Assembly: GCA_025054835.1 (NCBI GenBank)
Contig: JANWZQ010000010.1
Location: 1-64,000, forward strand
DNA: 64,000 nt
Direction: 5' to 3'
Source of the DNA: Chthonomonadaceae bacterium
GTDB lineage: Bacteria > Armatimonadota > Chthonomonadetes > Chthonomonadales > Chthonomonadaceae
The notes beneath the pieces are model-generated. The model did no database searches and was not told where the DNA came from. It saw only the letters and a program-made list of their open reading frames with translations. A program made the translations under genes and the position numbers. Below, piece by piece: positions 44,839 to 51,939 of this stretch. Each line of letters starts with the position of its first letter. Within the stretch, counting starts at the first letter, position 1.

Positions 44839-46231
44839 AGCGCGCTGGCACCGCCTCCCCGATCCGCGCCAGCAGATGCGCCAGATGGCGCGTGCCTCGC
44901 TCGAAGTCCTGCAGGCGGATGTGCTCGTTGGGCGCGTGCGCACGCAGGCCCGGATACTCGATCCCCGGACTGACCACCGGCATCCCCAGAAAGTGTGCGA
45001 ACCACCACATCGGACCGGAACCACCCACCAGAGGCGTTATCAGAGCGGGCTGGCCGTAGACCGCTTCCCCGGTCTTCGCAGCCAGATGCACCAGCGGGTG
45101 ATCCGGGTCCACACGGGCCGGTCGCTGCCCGCCCAGATACGCCACCTCGATGTCCGTGAAGCCCTGCGCGTCCAGATACGCACGCAACGCGCGATGCACC
45201 CGCTCTGGATCCTGATCCGGCACCAGACGGAAGTCCATCTTCGCGCGCGCCGTTGCTGGCAGAACCGTTTTGGCCCCCGGTCCCTGCCACCCGCTCTCGA
45301 TCCCGCACAGAGTGAGCGTCGGCTCAAACACCGCGCGCCGCCGGTACTCCAGACCGGTCGTTCGTCGGCCGCCAAGGAGCTCCCCCTCCGCAAGGCCGAA
45401 CTCCGCGCGCAGGATCGCCGCGTCGTCGGGCAACGCATCCAGCAGCTGCAGATCGCGCAACGAAGGAGGGCGCGCGTCCTCGTAGTGCCCGGGCAGCAGG
45501 ATCCGCTCGTGCCGGTCCTTCAAGGAGGCCAGCGCCCATACCAGACGCCACGCCGCGTTGGGCAGCAGCGAGCCGCCTACCCCGCTATGCGCGTCACGCG
45601 CCAGAGTGCGTACGCGCAGCTCGAAGTACGCGATGCCCCGCATACCGCAGTAGAGGAAGGGCCGATCCTGATCGTCCACGCCCCCCTCCTCCCAGATGCA
45701 GGCATCCGCGCGCAACCGCTCCCGATGCCGCTCGATGAACGCGCCCAGATGCGGACTGCCGATCTCCTCCTCACCTTCCACAAGGAACCGGACATGAAAC
45801 GGATAGGCGCCCCCATGTGCTGCGCGAACAGCCTCCAGCGCAAGCAGACGGGACAGAATGTGCCCCTTGTCATCCCCCGCGCCCCGGGCAAACGCCCGGC
45901 CATCGCGCACCGTGAGCGTGAACGGATCGCTCTCCCACAGCTCCAGCGGCTCCGCGGGCTGAACGTCGTAGTGGTTGTAGAACAGCACGGTGGGCGCATC
46001 CGATCTGTCTGCCGGCGCCTCCCCGTAGACCACCGGGGGGCCGCCGTCCGTTGGAAGCACCTGCACATCCAGACCGCGCAGGCGCATCCACTCCGCTACC
46101 TGACGGGCACAGGGCTCCAGTTCCTGCCCCTTCGCCGACACACTCGGGATCGCGCACAGCCGGGCCAGCTGCGCCAGCGCCTCCTGCTGATGCGCCACGA
46201 TATACGCATCGATCTGCGCCAGATCGGTCAT
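44837..46231 (-). CDS. M20-family metallopeptidase (dipeptidase-like)
   Basis: 464 residues from ATG 46231 (GGAGGAA upstream). Two-zinc peptidase motifs: VLFYNHYDVQP, ARGAGDDKGHILSRLLALEA, VRFLVEGEEEIGS, ACIWEEGGVDD, ARDAHSGVGGS at the lid domain, GGSGPMWWF, and the late His in HAPNEHIRL. Length and order match the dipeptidase subgroup. Cytoplasmic. Peptides brought in by the opp system would be plausible substrates, though the genes are not linked. Confidence 0.92.
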   Translation of the reverse strand: MTDLAQIDAYIVAHQQEALAQLARLCAIPSVSAKGQELEPCARQVAEWMRLRGLDVQVLPTDGGPPVVYGEAPADRSDAPTVLFYNHYDVQPAEPLELWESDPFTLTVRDGRAFARGAGDDKGHILSRLLALEAVRAAHGGAYPFHVRFLVEGEEEIGSPHLGAFIERHRERLRADACIWEEGGVDDQDRPFLYCGMRGIAYFELRVRTLARDAHSGVGGSLLPNAAWRLVWALASLKDRHERILLPGHYEDARPPSLRDLQLLDALPDDAAILRAEFGLAEGELLGGRRTTGLEYRRRAVFEPTLTLCGIESGWQGPGAKTVLPATARAKMDFRLVPDQDPERVHRALRAYLDAQGFTDIEVAYLGGQRPARVDPDHPLVHLAAKTGEAVYGQPALITPLVGGSGPMWWFAHFLGMPVVSPGIEYPGLRAHAPNEHIRLQDFERGTRHLAHLLARIGEAVPAR

Positions 46232-46256
46232 CGCTTCCTCCAGTGCCACAGAACCG

Positions 46257-46850
46257 TCAGTCCGACACCACGGCTATGCCTTCGCCGCGCGTTGCGGCCT
46301 CCGCGATCAACACGCCCAGCCGACGTACCGCCTCCGCATCCGGCAGGCGTCGGCGGAACAGTCGGCGCGCCAGATCCCGCAGGGCTTCTGCCCATCTCCA
46401 CAGCCAGAACCGCCTGCCACGGCTCCGGAGCGCGCGGGGCATCCCGGGATAGGAGCGAGCCAGCCGTACCGTCTCCTCTGCGGTCAGAAAGCCTTGCAGG
46501 CCCGGACCGGTCCCCAGCCAGGGCTCCCGGTTCTTCTGGCCGGCCAGCAACTCGGCCAGCAGCTCCGCAGCGTCCTCCGCTCCGCGCCGGCGCCCCATCG
46601 CGCTGACCACACGCGCAAAGTGCGCGTCCACCGGCACCGGATCCCCCACGCAACAGGTCATCCGCACAAAGGCGCGCCGGGCCTGCAGCAGCGAGAGGCG
46701 TTGTTCCTGCAATGCCTCGGCCAGCGCGCACACCTCCGGCGAGTCCGCAATGGCCGCCAGCGCCGCAGGAGACGTGGCCGAGCGCAACGCGGGCCGCAAT
46801 AACACGTAGCGCGCATGATCGAAACGGTAAAACCACCAGCGTACACTCAC
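46257..46850 (-). CDS. Hypothetical protein
   Basis: 197 residues from GTG 46850; AGAGG precedes closely. Arg/Ala/Leu-rich and helical, no signal peptide. Notable stretches: VRWWFYRFDHARYVLLRPAL, FVRMTCCVGDPVPVDAHFA, RRFWLWRWAEALRDLARRLF. I recognise no family. Same strand as and 25 bases upstream of the M20 peptidase gene, so cotranscribed. Codon use fits its neighbours. Confidence 0.6.
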   Translation of the reverse strand: MSVRWWFYRFDHARYVLLRPALRSATSPAALAAIADSPEVCALAEALQEQRLSLLQARRAFVRMTCCVGDPVPVDAHFARVVSAMGRRRGAEDAAELLAELLAGQKNREPWLGTGPGLQGFLTAEETVRLARSYPGMPRALRSRGRRFWLWRWAEALRDLARRLFRRRLPDAEAVRRLGVLIAEAATRGEGIAVVSD

Positions 46851-46898
46851 GCCTCTGCCGGATCCCCCTGCCGCAGAACGCGATTCTGGCGGCAAACG

Positions 46899-46927
46899 TT
46901 GACAGCATCGCGAATGTCTGCTATCAT
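46899..46927 (+). promoter_or_regulatory. Sigma-70 promoter of tRNA-Arg
   Basis: Perfect -35 TTGACA (46899-46904), 17-base spacer, -10 TATCAT (46922-46927). Start expected near 46934, nine bases before the tRNA. Confidence 0.8.
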
Positions 46928-46942
46928 ATCCCGTAAGGGAGT

Positions 46943-47015
46943 GCGCCCGTAGCTCAGCGGATAGAGCGTCTGCCTCCGGAGCAGAAGGTCGTGCGTTCGA
47001 GTCGCGCCGGGCGCG
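46943..47015 (+). tRNA. tRNA-Arg (anticodon CCG)
   Basis: 73 bases without encoded CCA. Acceptor GCGCCCG pairs with CGGGCGC; D arm GCTC..GAGC; anticodon stem TCTGC/GCAGA with loop CTCCGGA, anticodon CCG; T arm GTGCG-TTCGAGT-CGCGC. Discriminator G. Confidence 0.95.
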
Positions 47016-47068
47016 TTGTGCCATACGCAACGGTTCCCTGAACCGCCACTCCACCAACAACTGCGACC

Positions 47069-48307
47069 ATGCACGGGCACGCCGCCGCTATCGCCTTCTT
47101 CCTGACCCCCGCCGGACGTGCCCTGCTCGACGAAACTGCCGCGCTCCCTGCCGATCCCCTGATCCGCCTCGAGCGACTGCGCCGGCATCACCCGCCACCG
47201 CTCGCCGCCGCCGCGGTACAGATGTGGGAACTCCGACAACGCGCACAACGCAAGTTCCAGAACGCGGCTACCATGCTGTTCACCCCGGAGGGACTGGAGC
47301 AATCCACTGGAGATCGCATCGCTGCCTACCGCGCCGCACGCTTCCCCGATAGCATGCCTGTGCTGGACGCCTGCTGTGGCATTGGAGGCGACAGTCGCGC
47401 GCTGGCCAGTCGGGGCCCTGTCGTTGCCGTTGAGATCGATCTGGCCGCCGCGCTCTGCGCGCAGGCCAACCTGCTCGAAGCCCCGTTCTCCTGTGCAGTG
47501 CTCTGCGCCGATCTCACCACGCTTGACCTGCGCGCGTGGTCATCCCGGGGAATACGGGCCGCCTTCTTTGACCCCTCCCGCCGCCAGAGCACTCCGCATG
47601 GCGCACGTCGCCGGGTCGTGCGGGATGTGGAACACTACACGCCTCCGCTCTCTTTCCTGCACGCCCTGCGCGCTCACTTCCCCGCGCTGAGTGTCAAAGT
47701 GTCTCCTGCAGTGCCGGACTCTGTGCTTCAGGCGTTTCCCGATGCCCGTGTGGAATTCCTTTCCGATCAGGGGGAATGCAAGGAAGCGGTCCTCTGGTTC
47801 GGGCCACTCGCGGGGGCACTGCCACCCGTCCCGACCGCCACGGTCCTGCGTCCGAACGCTCCTCCGCAGCAACTGGCAGCAGAACCGGTGCCGGTATCCT
47901 GTGGCCCTCCCGGCGCCTACCTGTACGAGCCGGACCCTGCCGTGATCCGGGCCGGGGCGCACCGGGTCCTCGCCGCACAGCTGCACGGCCGCCTGCTCGC
48001 GCCGGAAATCGCCTACTTCACCACCGACTGCTGGACCCCAACGCCCTTCGGCACCGCCTACCGGATTCTGGACTGCCTGCCCTACACCCCGAAGGAAGCG
48101 CAGGCCTGGTTGCGACGCCACGGAGCACGCCTGACCGCGGTTAAAAAGCGCGGCGTGCCCCACCCGCCGGAAGCAGTCCAGCGCCGTCTGCGGAACGCGG
48201 GCGATACCGGAGTTATTCTCGTGCTCTGCCCGTACCGGGATCGCACCTTTGCCCTCTTCTGCCAGCCAGCAGAGGCCTCCACGAATCCAGCAGCGCCCAC
48301 GCGCTAG
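47069..48307 (+). CDS. Class I SAM-dependent methyltransferase with THUMP-like C-terminus
   Basis: 412 residues. N-terminal helical part (QRKFQNAATMLFTPEGLEQST), then Rossmann core with motif I VLDACCGIGGDSRALA near residue 98, VVAVEIDLAAALCAQAN, and the conserved RAAFFDPSRRQS motif IV followed by RRVVRDVEHYTPPL. The C-terminal third (YLYEPDPAVIRAGAHRVLA ... WLRRHGARLTAVKKRGV) matches the THUMP-like domain of a family of uncharacterised RNA methyltransferase-like proteins. RNA is the likely substrate, not shown. 53 bases after the tRNA. Shares the CTAG stop overlap with the next gene. Confidence 0.85.
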   Translation: MHGHAAAIAFFLTPAGRALLDETAALPADPLIRLERLRRHHPPPLAAAAVQMWELRQRAQRKFQNAATMLFTPEGLEQSTGDRIAAYRAARFPDSMPVLDACCGIGGDSRALASRGPVVAVEIDLAAALCAQANLLEAPFSCAVLCADLTTLDLRAWSSRGIRAAFFDPSRRQSTPHGARRRVVRDVEHYTPPLSFLHALRAHFPALSVKVSPAVPDSVLQAFPDARVEFLSDQGECKEAVLWFGPLAGALPPVPTATVLRPNAPPQQLAAEPVPVSCGPPGAYLYEPDPAVIRAGAHRVLAAQLHGRLLAPEIAYFTTDCWTPTPFGTAYRILDCLPYTPKEAQAWLRRHGARLTAVKKRGVPHPPEAVQRRLRNAGDTGVILVLCPYRDRTFALFCQPAEASTNPAAPTR

Positions 48308-49791
48308 AGGTAGCCCAGGTCCTCCAGACGGCGTGCCAGTTCAGCCTCCTCGTCCGGAGTATAGGCCAGCGTCTCTGTGCGTCCGGTCACAGCGCGGCGT
48401 CCCATGCCCGACGGGGGCACAATGCCAAACGCCTCCAGCACCGTCGGTGCCACATCGTACAGCGAAAGCCCGCTCACACAGTGCGCTTCCCTCCGGGACG
48501 GGACCACCCGATCGTCCTGCAGATCCTCACTCTCGGCCATCAGGAACAATCCATATTGCGCGTGATTGGCATCGTCCGGCCCGGTGTCGTTCTCCTGTGT
48601 CCAGATGGTGGAGTGCCCCACGCTTCCCACCGAGCGCCAGTGCAGGTCACCGAAGTAGACGATCAGATCCGGGGGAACGTTCCGACAGTGCGCGTAGATT
48701 CGCTCCGGACGGAAGACCCGGTTGCCCAGCGGCCGGCCCTGCGCGTCTGTCAGTGCCTCCAGCTTCGCCGTGATTTCGTTCTTGAGCGCCTCCACTTCCC
48801 CGGGAGGCACGATGCCCTCCGGCTCCCGCCCCCGCACATTCAGGAACAGACGCCCGTAGTAGCCCCCATCCCCCCAGGCCCGCGTCCGTGACCAGTCCAC
48901 CAGAGCCGGATCGAATTTCCTCACCGTGTCCACCGGCTCTTTCAGAACCAGGTACCCTTCCTGGATCAGCCACTGGTTGAAGCAGACGCCTCCGTCCATC
49001 CGTTTGGCGCCGTGATCGGAAACCACCAGCACCCGGGTGCCCGGCTCCAGCAGGGCGATCAGACGCCCGATCTCTGCATCGAGCGCCACATAGTAATCGC
49101 GGATCGCATGCTGCAACGGGTGATCCGGAATGTACCGGGGATGTTGCGGGTCGAAGAACTTCCAGAAGCCATGGTGCACCCGGTCCGGCCCCATCTCCAC
49201 CATGATGAAGAAATCCCACGGATGGTGCGTGATCAGATGACGGGCCAGCGCGAACCGGCGTTCGGTCATCGTATGGATCTCCTGCAGAAGCCGCCCCTTG
49301 TCCTCCGTGCGGAACTCCCGGGTGTCGAACAGGTACGTACCCACTACCCGCGCGATCTCCTCCTTGAGCCCCGGAGGATAGGTGTAGTCGGACTCTGTGC
49401 CGGGCGCGAGGAAGTCCGACACCAGCAACCCGTGGATCGGGCGCGGGGGGTAGGTGAGAGGCACGCCCAGAGCGATCGTGCGCTTGCCATGCTGTGCCAG
49501 CAGATCCCAGAGCGCGAGCTCACGCACCATGGCGCTGCTGGCGAACGCCAGCCCATCATAGGAGTGATCGCGCCGGTTGCGGAACCCGTAGATGCCCAGC
49601 GTGCCCGGATCCTTGCCAGTCATCATGCACATCCACGCAGGCACTGTGATGGGTGGGATCACGCTCTCCAGAGGGCCGTAGACACCACGCTCCATGATCC
49701 GGCGCAGGTGCGGCAACCGGTCGGTCCAGAGTTCAAACACAAACTCGGGCACAGCGCAATCCAGACCGATCACACAGACTTTGCGGGACAT
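48304..49791 (-). CDS. Alkaline-phosphatase-superfamily phosphodiesterase/nucleotide pyrophosphatase
   Basis: 495 residues, ATG 49791 preceded by GAGGAGCGAGG. Cytoplasmic by lack of a signal. Type I phosphodiesterase features: VIGLDCAVPEF with the first metal Asp, IPPITVPAWMCMMTGKDPG carrying the nucleophile Thr/Ser region, FFIMVEMGPDRVHHGFW, LVVSDHGAKRMDGG, and final YDVAPTVLEAFGIVPP. Members cleave phosphodiester or phosphonate bonds or transfer phospho groups; the substrate cannot be told. Related proteins are widespread in Armatimonadota and archaea. Confidence 0.87.
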   Translation of the reverse strand: MSRKVCVIGLDCAVPEFVFELWTDRLPHLRRIMERGVYGPLESVIPPITVPAWMCMMTGKDPGTLGIYGFRNRRDHSYDGLAFASSAMVRELALWDLLAQHGKRTIALGVPLTYPPRPIHGLLVSDFLAPGTESDYTYPPGLKEEIARVVGTYLFDTREFRTEDKGRLLQEIHTMTERRFALARHLITHHPWDFFIMVEMGPDRVHHGFWKFFDPQHPRYIPDHPLQHAIRDYYVALDAEIGRLIALLEPGTRVLVVSDHGAKRMDGGVCFNQWLIQEGYLVLKEPVDTVRKFDPALVDWSRTRAWGDGGYYGRLFLNVRGREPEGIVPPGEVEALKNEITAKLEALTDAQGRPLGNRVFRPERIYAHCRNVPPDLIVYFGDLHWRSVGSVGHSTIWTQENDTGPDDANHAQYGLFLMAESEDLQDDRVVPSRREAHCVSGLSLYDVAPTVLEAFGIVPPSGMGRRAVTGRTETLAYTPDEEAELARRLEDLGYL

Positions 49792-49890
49792 CCTCGCTCC
49801 TCATGATCCGCAGCATTGCGGCTATTATGGCGCAGGTGCGATCCCGCGTCAAGAGAAACCGGGCAGACGGGAGCCAGATCCTGCGCCGGC

Positions 49891-49950
49891 AAATTTAACA
49901 GAAATTTAACAGAACCCGGGTTGACTCGCGCCCGGCATTCGAGATATACT
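49891..49950 (+). promoter_or_regulatory. Promoter with 11-base tandem TTTAACAG repeat (PhoP-box-like)
   Basis: The 11-base unit AAATTTAACAG is perfectly repeated at 49891-49901 and 49902-49912. It is followed by -35 TTGACT (49921-49926), an 18-base spacer and -10 TATACT (49945-49950). Direct repeats of TTAACA at 11-base spacing are the known Bacillus PhoP box form. Expected start near 49957. Confidence 0.6.
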
Positions 49951-49956
49951 CGAAGC

Positions 49957-50062
49957 ACTAAACGAGATTTCCAAGGCAGTACCACAAATTCTCAACCGTA
50001 GAATTTGTCCGGTACGTCTGGCAGTATCAGGGCGTACTTGCGTTGCACAGTACGCCCTTTTT
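49957..50062 (+). ncRNA. Candidate small RNA or attenuated leader (about 106 bases)
   Basis: Bounded by the promoter with tandem repeats and an intrinsic terminator. It contains no reading frame. Its centre folds as GTACC + ACAAATTCT (49979-49992), a 7-base loop, AGAATTTGT, two bulged C and GGTAC (to 50015), 14 pairs. It may be a free small RNA, or the terminated leader of the PEP-CTERM gene at 50130. Confidence 0.55.
50030..50062 (+). terminator. Intrinsic terminator of the candidate small RNA
   Basis: Nine-pair stem GGGCGTACT / AGTACGCCC (50030-50038 with 50049-50057), loop TGCGTTGCAC, then five T and GTGTG. Confidence 0.8.
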
Positions 50063-50064
50063 GT

Positions 50065-50107
50065 GTGCGAAGCGCACGGTGGCGTACCTCGAGATACCAC
50101 CGTGCGC
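50065..50107 (+). promoter_or_regulatory. Two competing hairpins before the PEP-CTERM gene
   Basis: GCGCACGGTGG (50072-50082) pairs with CCACCGTGCGC (50097-50107), a perfect 11-pair arm. GTGCG (50065-50069) could instead pair with CGCAC (50073-50077) inside the same arm, so the two folds exclude each other. The AAAGGAG ribosome binding site follows six bases later. Confidence 0.5.
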
Positions 50108-50129
50108 ACAGGGAAAGGAGACAGGAAGA

Positions 50130-50855
50130 ATGCGTCTGCGTCATCTGCTGACCGCTACCACGCTCGTGCTGGCCCTGCCGGTAGCGGCTCCGGCACAGAT
50201 CATCACGTTGTGGAACTTCAACTCACCGGTGCCCGACAACAACACGTCCACAGGCACCACGGCGCCGGCCATCGGCGCCGGCACAGCCTCCCTGATCGGA
50301 GGCACCACGGCCACGTTCGCCAGCGGCACCGTCAACGGCGGCTCTACCGATCCGGCCCCCTCAGACAACAGTGGCTGGAATGTGACCAACTTCCCCACAC
50401 AGGGCACCGGAAGCGGGACTGCCGGCGTGCAGTTCCGGGTGAGCACAGTGGGCTTCTCCCGCATCGGCGTGCAGTGGGACCAGCGGCACAGTAACACCGC
50501 CTCCCGCTTCGTGCAGTTCCAGTACTCCATCGATGGCGTCAACTTCACGGCGCTGCCCACCCTGTTCGTGGGGAACGCAGGAGACACGTGGTTCAACAAC
50601 CGCTTCGTGGACCTCTCCGGCATTGCGGGCGTGAACAACAACCCCAACTTCGCGTTCCGGATCGTTTCCGTTTTCGAACCGAGCACCAGCGCCTATCGGG
50701 CCTCCAACCCCGCCAGCACCTACGCTACCACAGGCACCTGGCGCTTTGATATGGTCCGGGTGGGTGTGGTGCCCGGTCCCTCCTCGTTGCTGGTCTTCGC
50801 GTGCGGCGGCCTTGCGCCAGCCCTGACACTGCTGCGTCGCCGCCGCACGGCCTGA
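50130..50855 (+). CDS. Secreted protein with PEP-CTERM-like sorting tail
   Basis: 241 residues from ATG 50130 (AAAGGAG upstream). Signal peptide (MRLRHLLTATTLVLALPVAA). The middle is Thr/Gly/Asn-rich and beta-type (ITLWNFNSPVPDNNTS, SRIGVQWDQRHSNTA, WFNNRFVDLSGI). The tail is a variant PEP-CTERM: VPGPSSLLVF, a hydrophobic stretch GGLAPALTLL and RRRR. Exosortase would cut it and anchor the product to surface matrix; no exosortase gene is in the window. Its leader carries the terminator and hairpins at 50030-50107, so expression may depend on read-through or an internal start. Confidence 0.8.
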   Translation: MRLRHLLTATTLVLALPVAAPAQIITLWNFNSPVPDNNTSTGTTAPAIGAGTASLIGGTTATFASGTVNGGSTDPAPSDNSGWNVTNFPTQGTGSGTAGVQFRVSTVGFSRIGVQWDQRHSNTASRFVQFQYSIDGVNFTALPTLFVGNAGDTWFNNRFVDLSGIAGVNNNPNFAFRIVSVFEPSTSAYRASNPASTYATTGTWRFDMVRVGVVPGPSSLLVFACGGLAPALTLLRRRRTA

Positions 50856-50910
50856 TCGCACCCGGTCCCGGGATCTCCGGCGCTCTGGAATATCGCTGGA
50901 GAAAAACCAT

Positions 50911-50934
50911 GGCGGGTGGCTCTGGCCACCCGCC
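50911..50934 (+). terminator. Hairpin after the PEP-CTERM gene
   Basis: Perfect 10-pair stem GGCGGGTGGC / GCCACCCGCC with loop TCTG, 56 bases past the stop. No T run follows, so it is terminator-like only. Confidence 0.45.
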
Positions 50935-50963
50935 ACACTATGAAACATCTGCCTGTGGAGCCC

Positions 50964-51167
50964 CTACTCCTCCTCATGGATCTGCCGGGGCGTCTCCTCT
51001 GTCTCCTCCGTCTGCCAGTTATCACAGTCCAGCCGCTTGCAATGCAGCATCCGGCGACTGGCTCCACTGGACATCTCCACGGTCGCGATCGTCGCATAGC
51101 GACAGGAGAGGCACAAAGACGGCTCCAGCAGGCGTACGATGCGCAGTTTTGTGTTTTCGTTTTGCAT
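50964..51167 (-). CDS. Small four-cysteine zinc-ribbon-like protein
   Basis: 67 residues, ATG 51167 preceded by GAGGACAGG. Cys19/Cys22 (LCLSC) and Cys43/Cys48 (CKRLDC) frame a beta-hairpin-like segment (ATIATVEMSSGASRRML), then DNWQ and an acidic tail. The spacing fits a zinc ribbon or knuckle. I know no name for it. Upstream of it on the same strand lies the STAS gene, 109 bases away. Confidence 0.6.
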   Translation of the reverse strand: MQNENTKLRIVRLLEPSLCLSCRYATIATVEMSSGASRRMLHCKRLDCDNWQTEETEETPRQIHEEE

Positions 51168-51276
51168 GCCTGTCCTCGATATTCAGTTGTCCCGGCGGTT
51201 CAGGGCGTGATCTCTCCCCTTGCGGAGCAGTGCTCGCACACGGGTTATTCCACAATTGCACGCCGGACTCGCAAAA

Positions 51277-51702
51277 CTAATGTGCTGCGCCATCGGATCC
51301 TACCAGGCGCGTCGCCACACGGGGACCGGGCGTCACAACTGGGAGATGCAATCGGTGACAGAGCGCCTCCTCCTCTGAAGACGCCCACCCCAGTGCAGAG
51401 CCAGCTCGCGCCCGGATCATCTGCTGCACTGCAGGAAGCGCACTGATGACGTCGAGGTACCCTCGATGCGCACGTACCTGCCCGGCGATCCGCTCCAGGC
51501 TGTCCAGCCACACGGGCTGTGCCGGTGATAGCCCCTCCACACGCGTGACATCCACCAGTATCTCCAGATGCCCGGAGCGTATCAGCCGCTCAATCACCCC
51601 GGCAATCACGTGCTCCGACCGCTCGTCCCACTCCCCACGGAGCGTCAACGTTGCCACACCGCCATGCAGATGCAGTGACCACTGCAAATCCTCGCGCTCC
51701 AT
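51277..51702 (-). CDS. STAS-domain protein
   Basis: 141 residues from ATG 51702 (CAGGAGG upstream). Pattern of an anti-sigma-factor antagonist: beta-strand WSLHLHGGVATLTLRGEWD, RSEHVIAGVIERLIRSGHLE, strand ILVDVTRVEGLSPAQ and helix VWLDSLERIAGQVRAHRG. The usual phosphorylatable Ser after the D-x-S motif is not clear: here VDVTRVEGLSPA gives Ser in a shifted place. The C-terminal 40 residues are extra. A regulatory partner is not adjacent. Confidence 0.7.
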   Translation of the reverse strand: MEREDLQWSLHLHGGVATLTLRGEWDERSEHVIAGVIERLIRSGHLEILVDVTRVEGLSPAQPVWLDSLERIAGQVRAHRGYLDVISALPAVQQMIRARAGSALGWASSEEEALCHRLHLPVVTPGPRVATRLVGSDGAAH

Positions 51703-51939
51703 TGCCCGTGCCTCCTGATCCGGACTTCTGCCACTGTGAATTATCGGCCTGCACGCACGATGGCATGAGAGCACCACAACAGACAGAATTTGCATGCAAC
51801 CACTTTTACTTCCAGTTCTACTTCCAGAATGCTGTCACATCCGGCACCGCGCAACGTCTCACCTCCGTATGGTATCATGGCCGCTCACACCATGGTCGCC
51901 TTGCTCATGAGCGCCCCCGTTCTGGATGGAGGAGTGACC

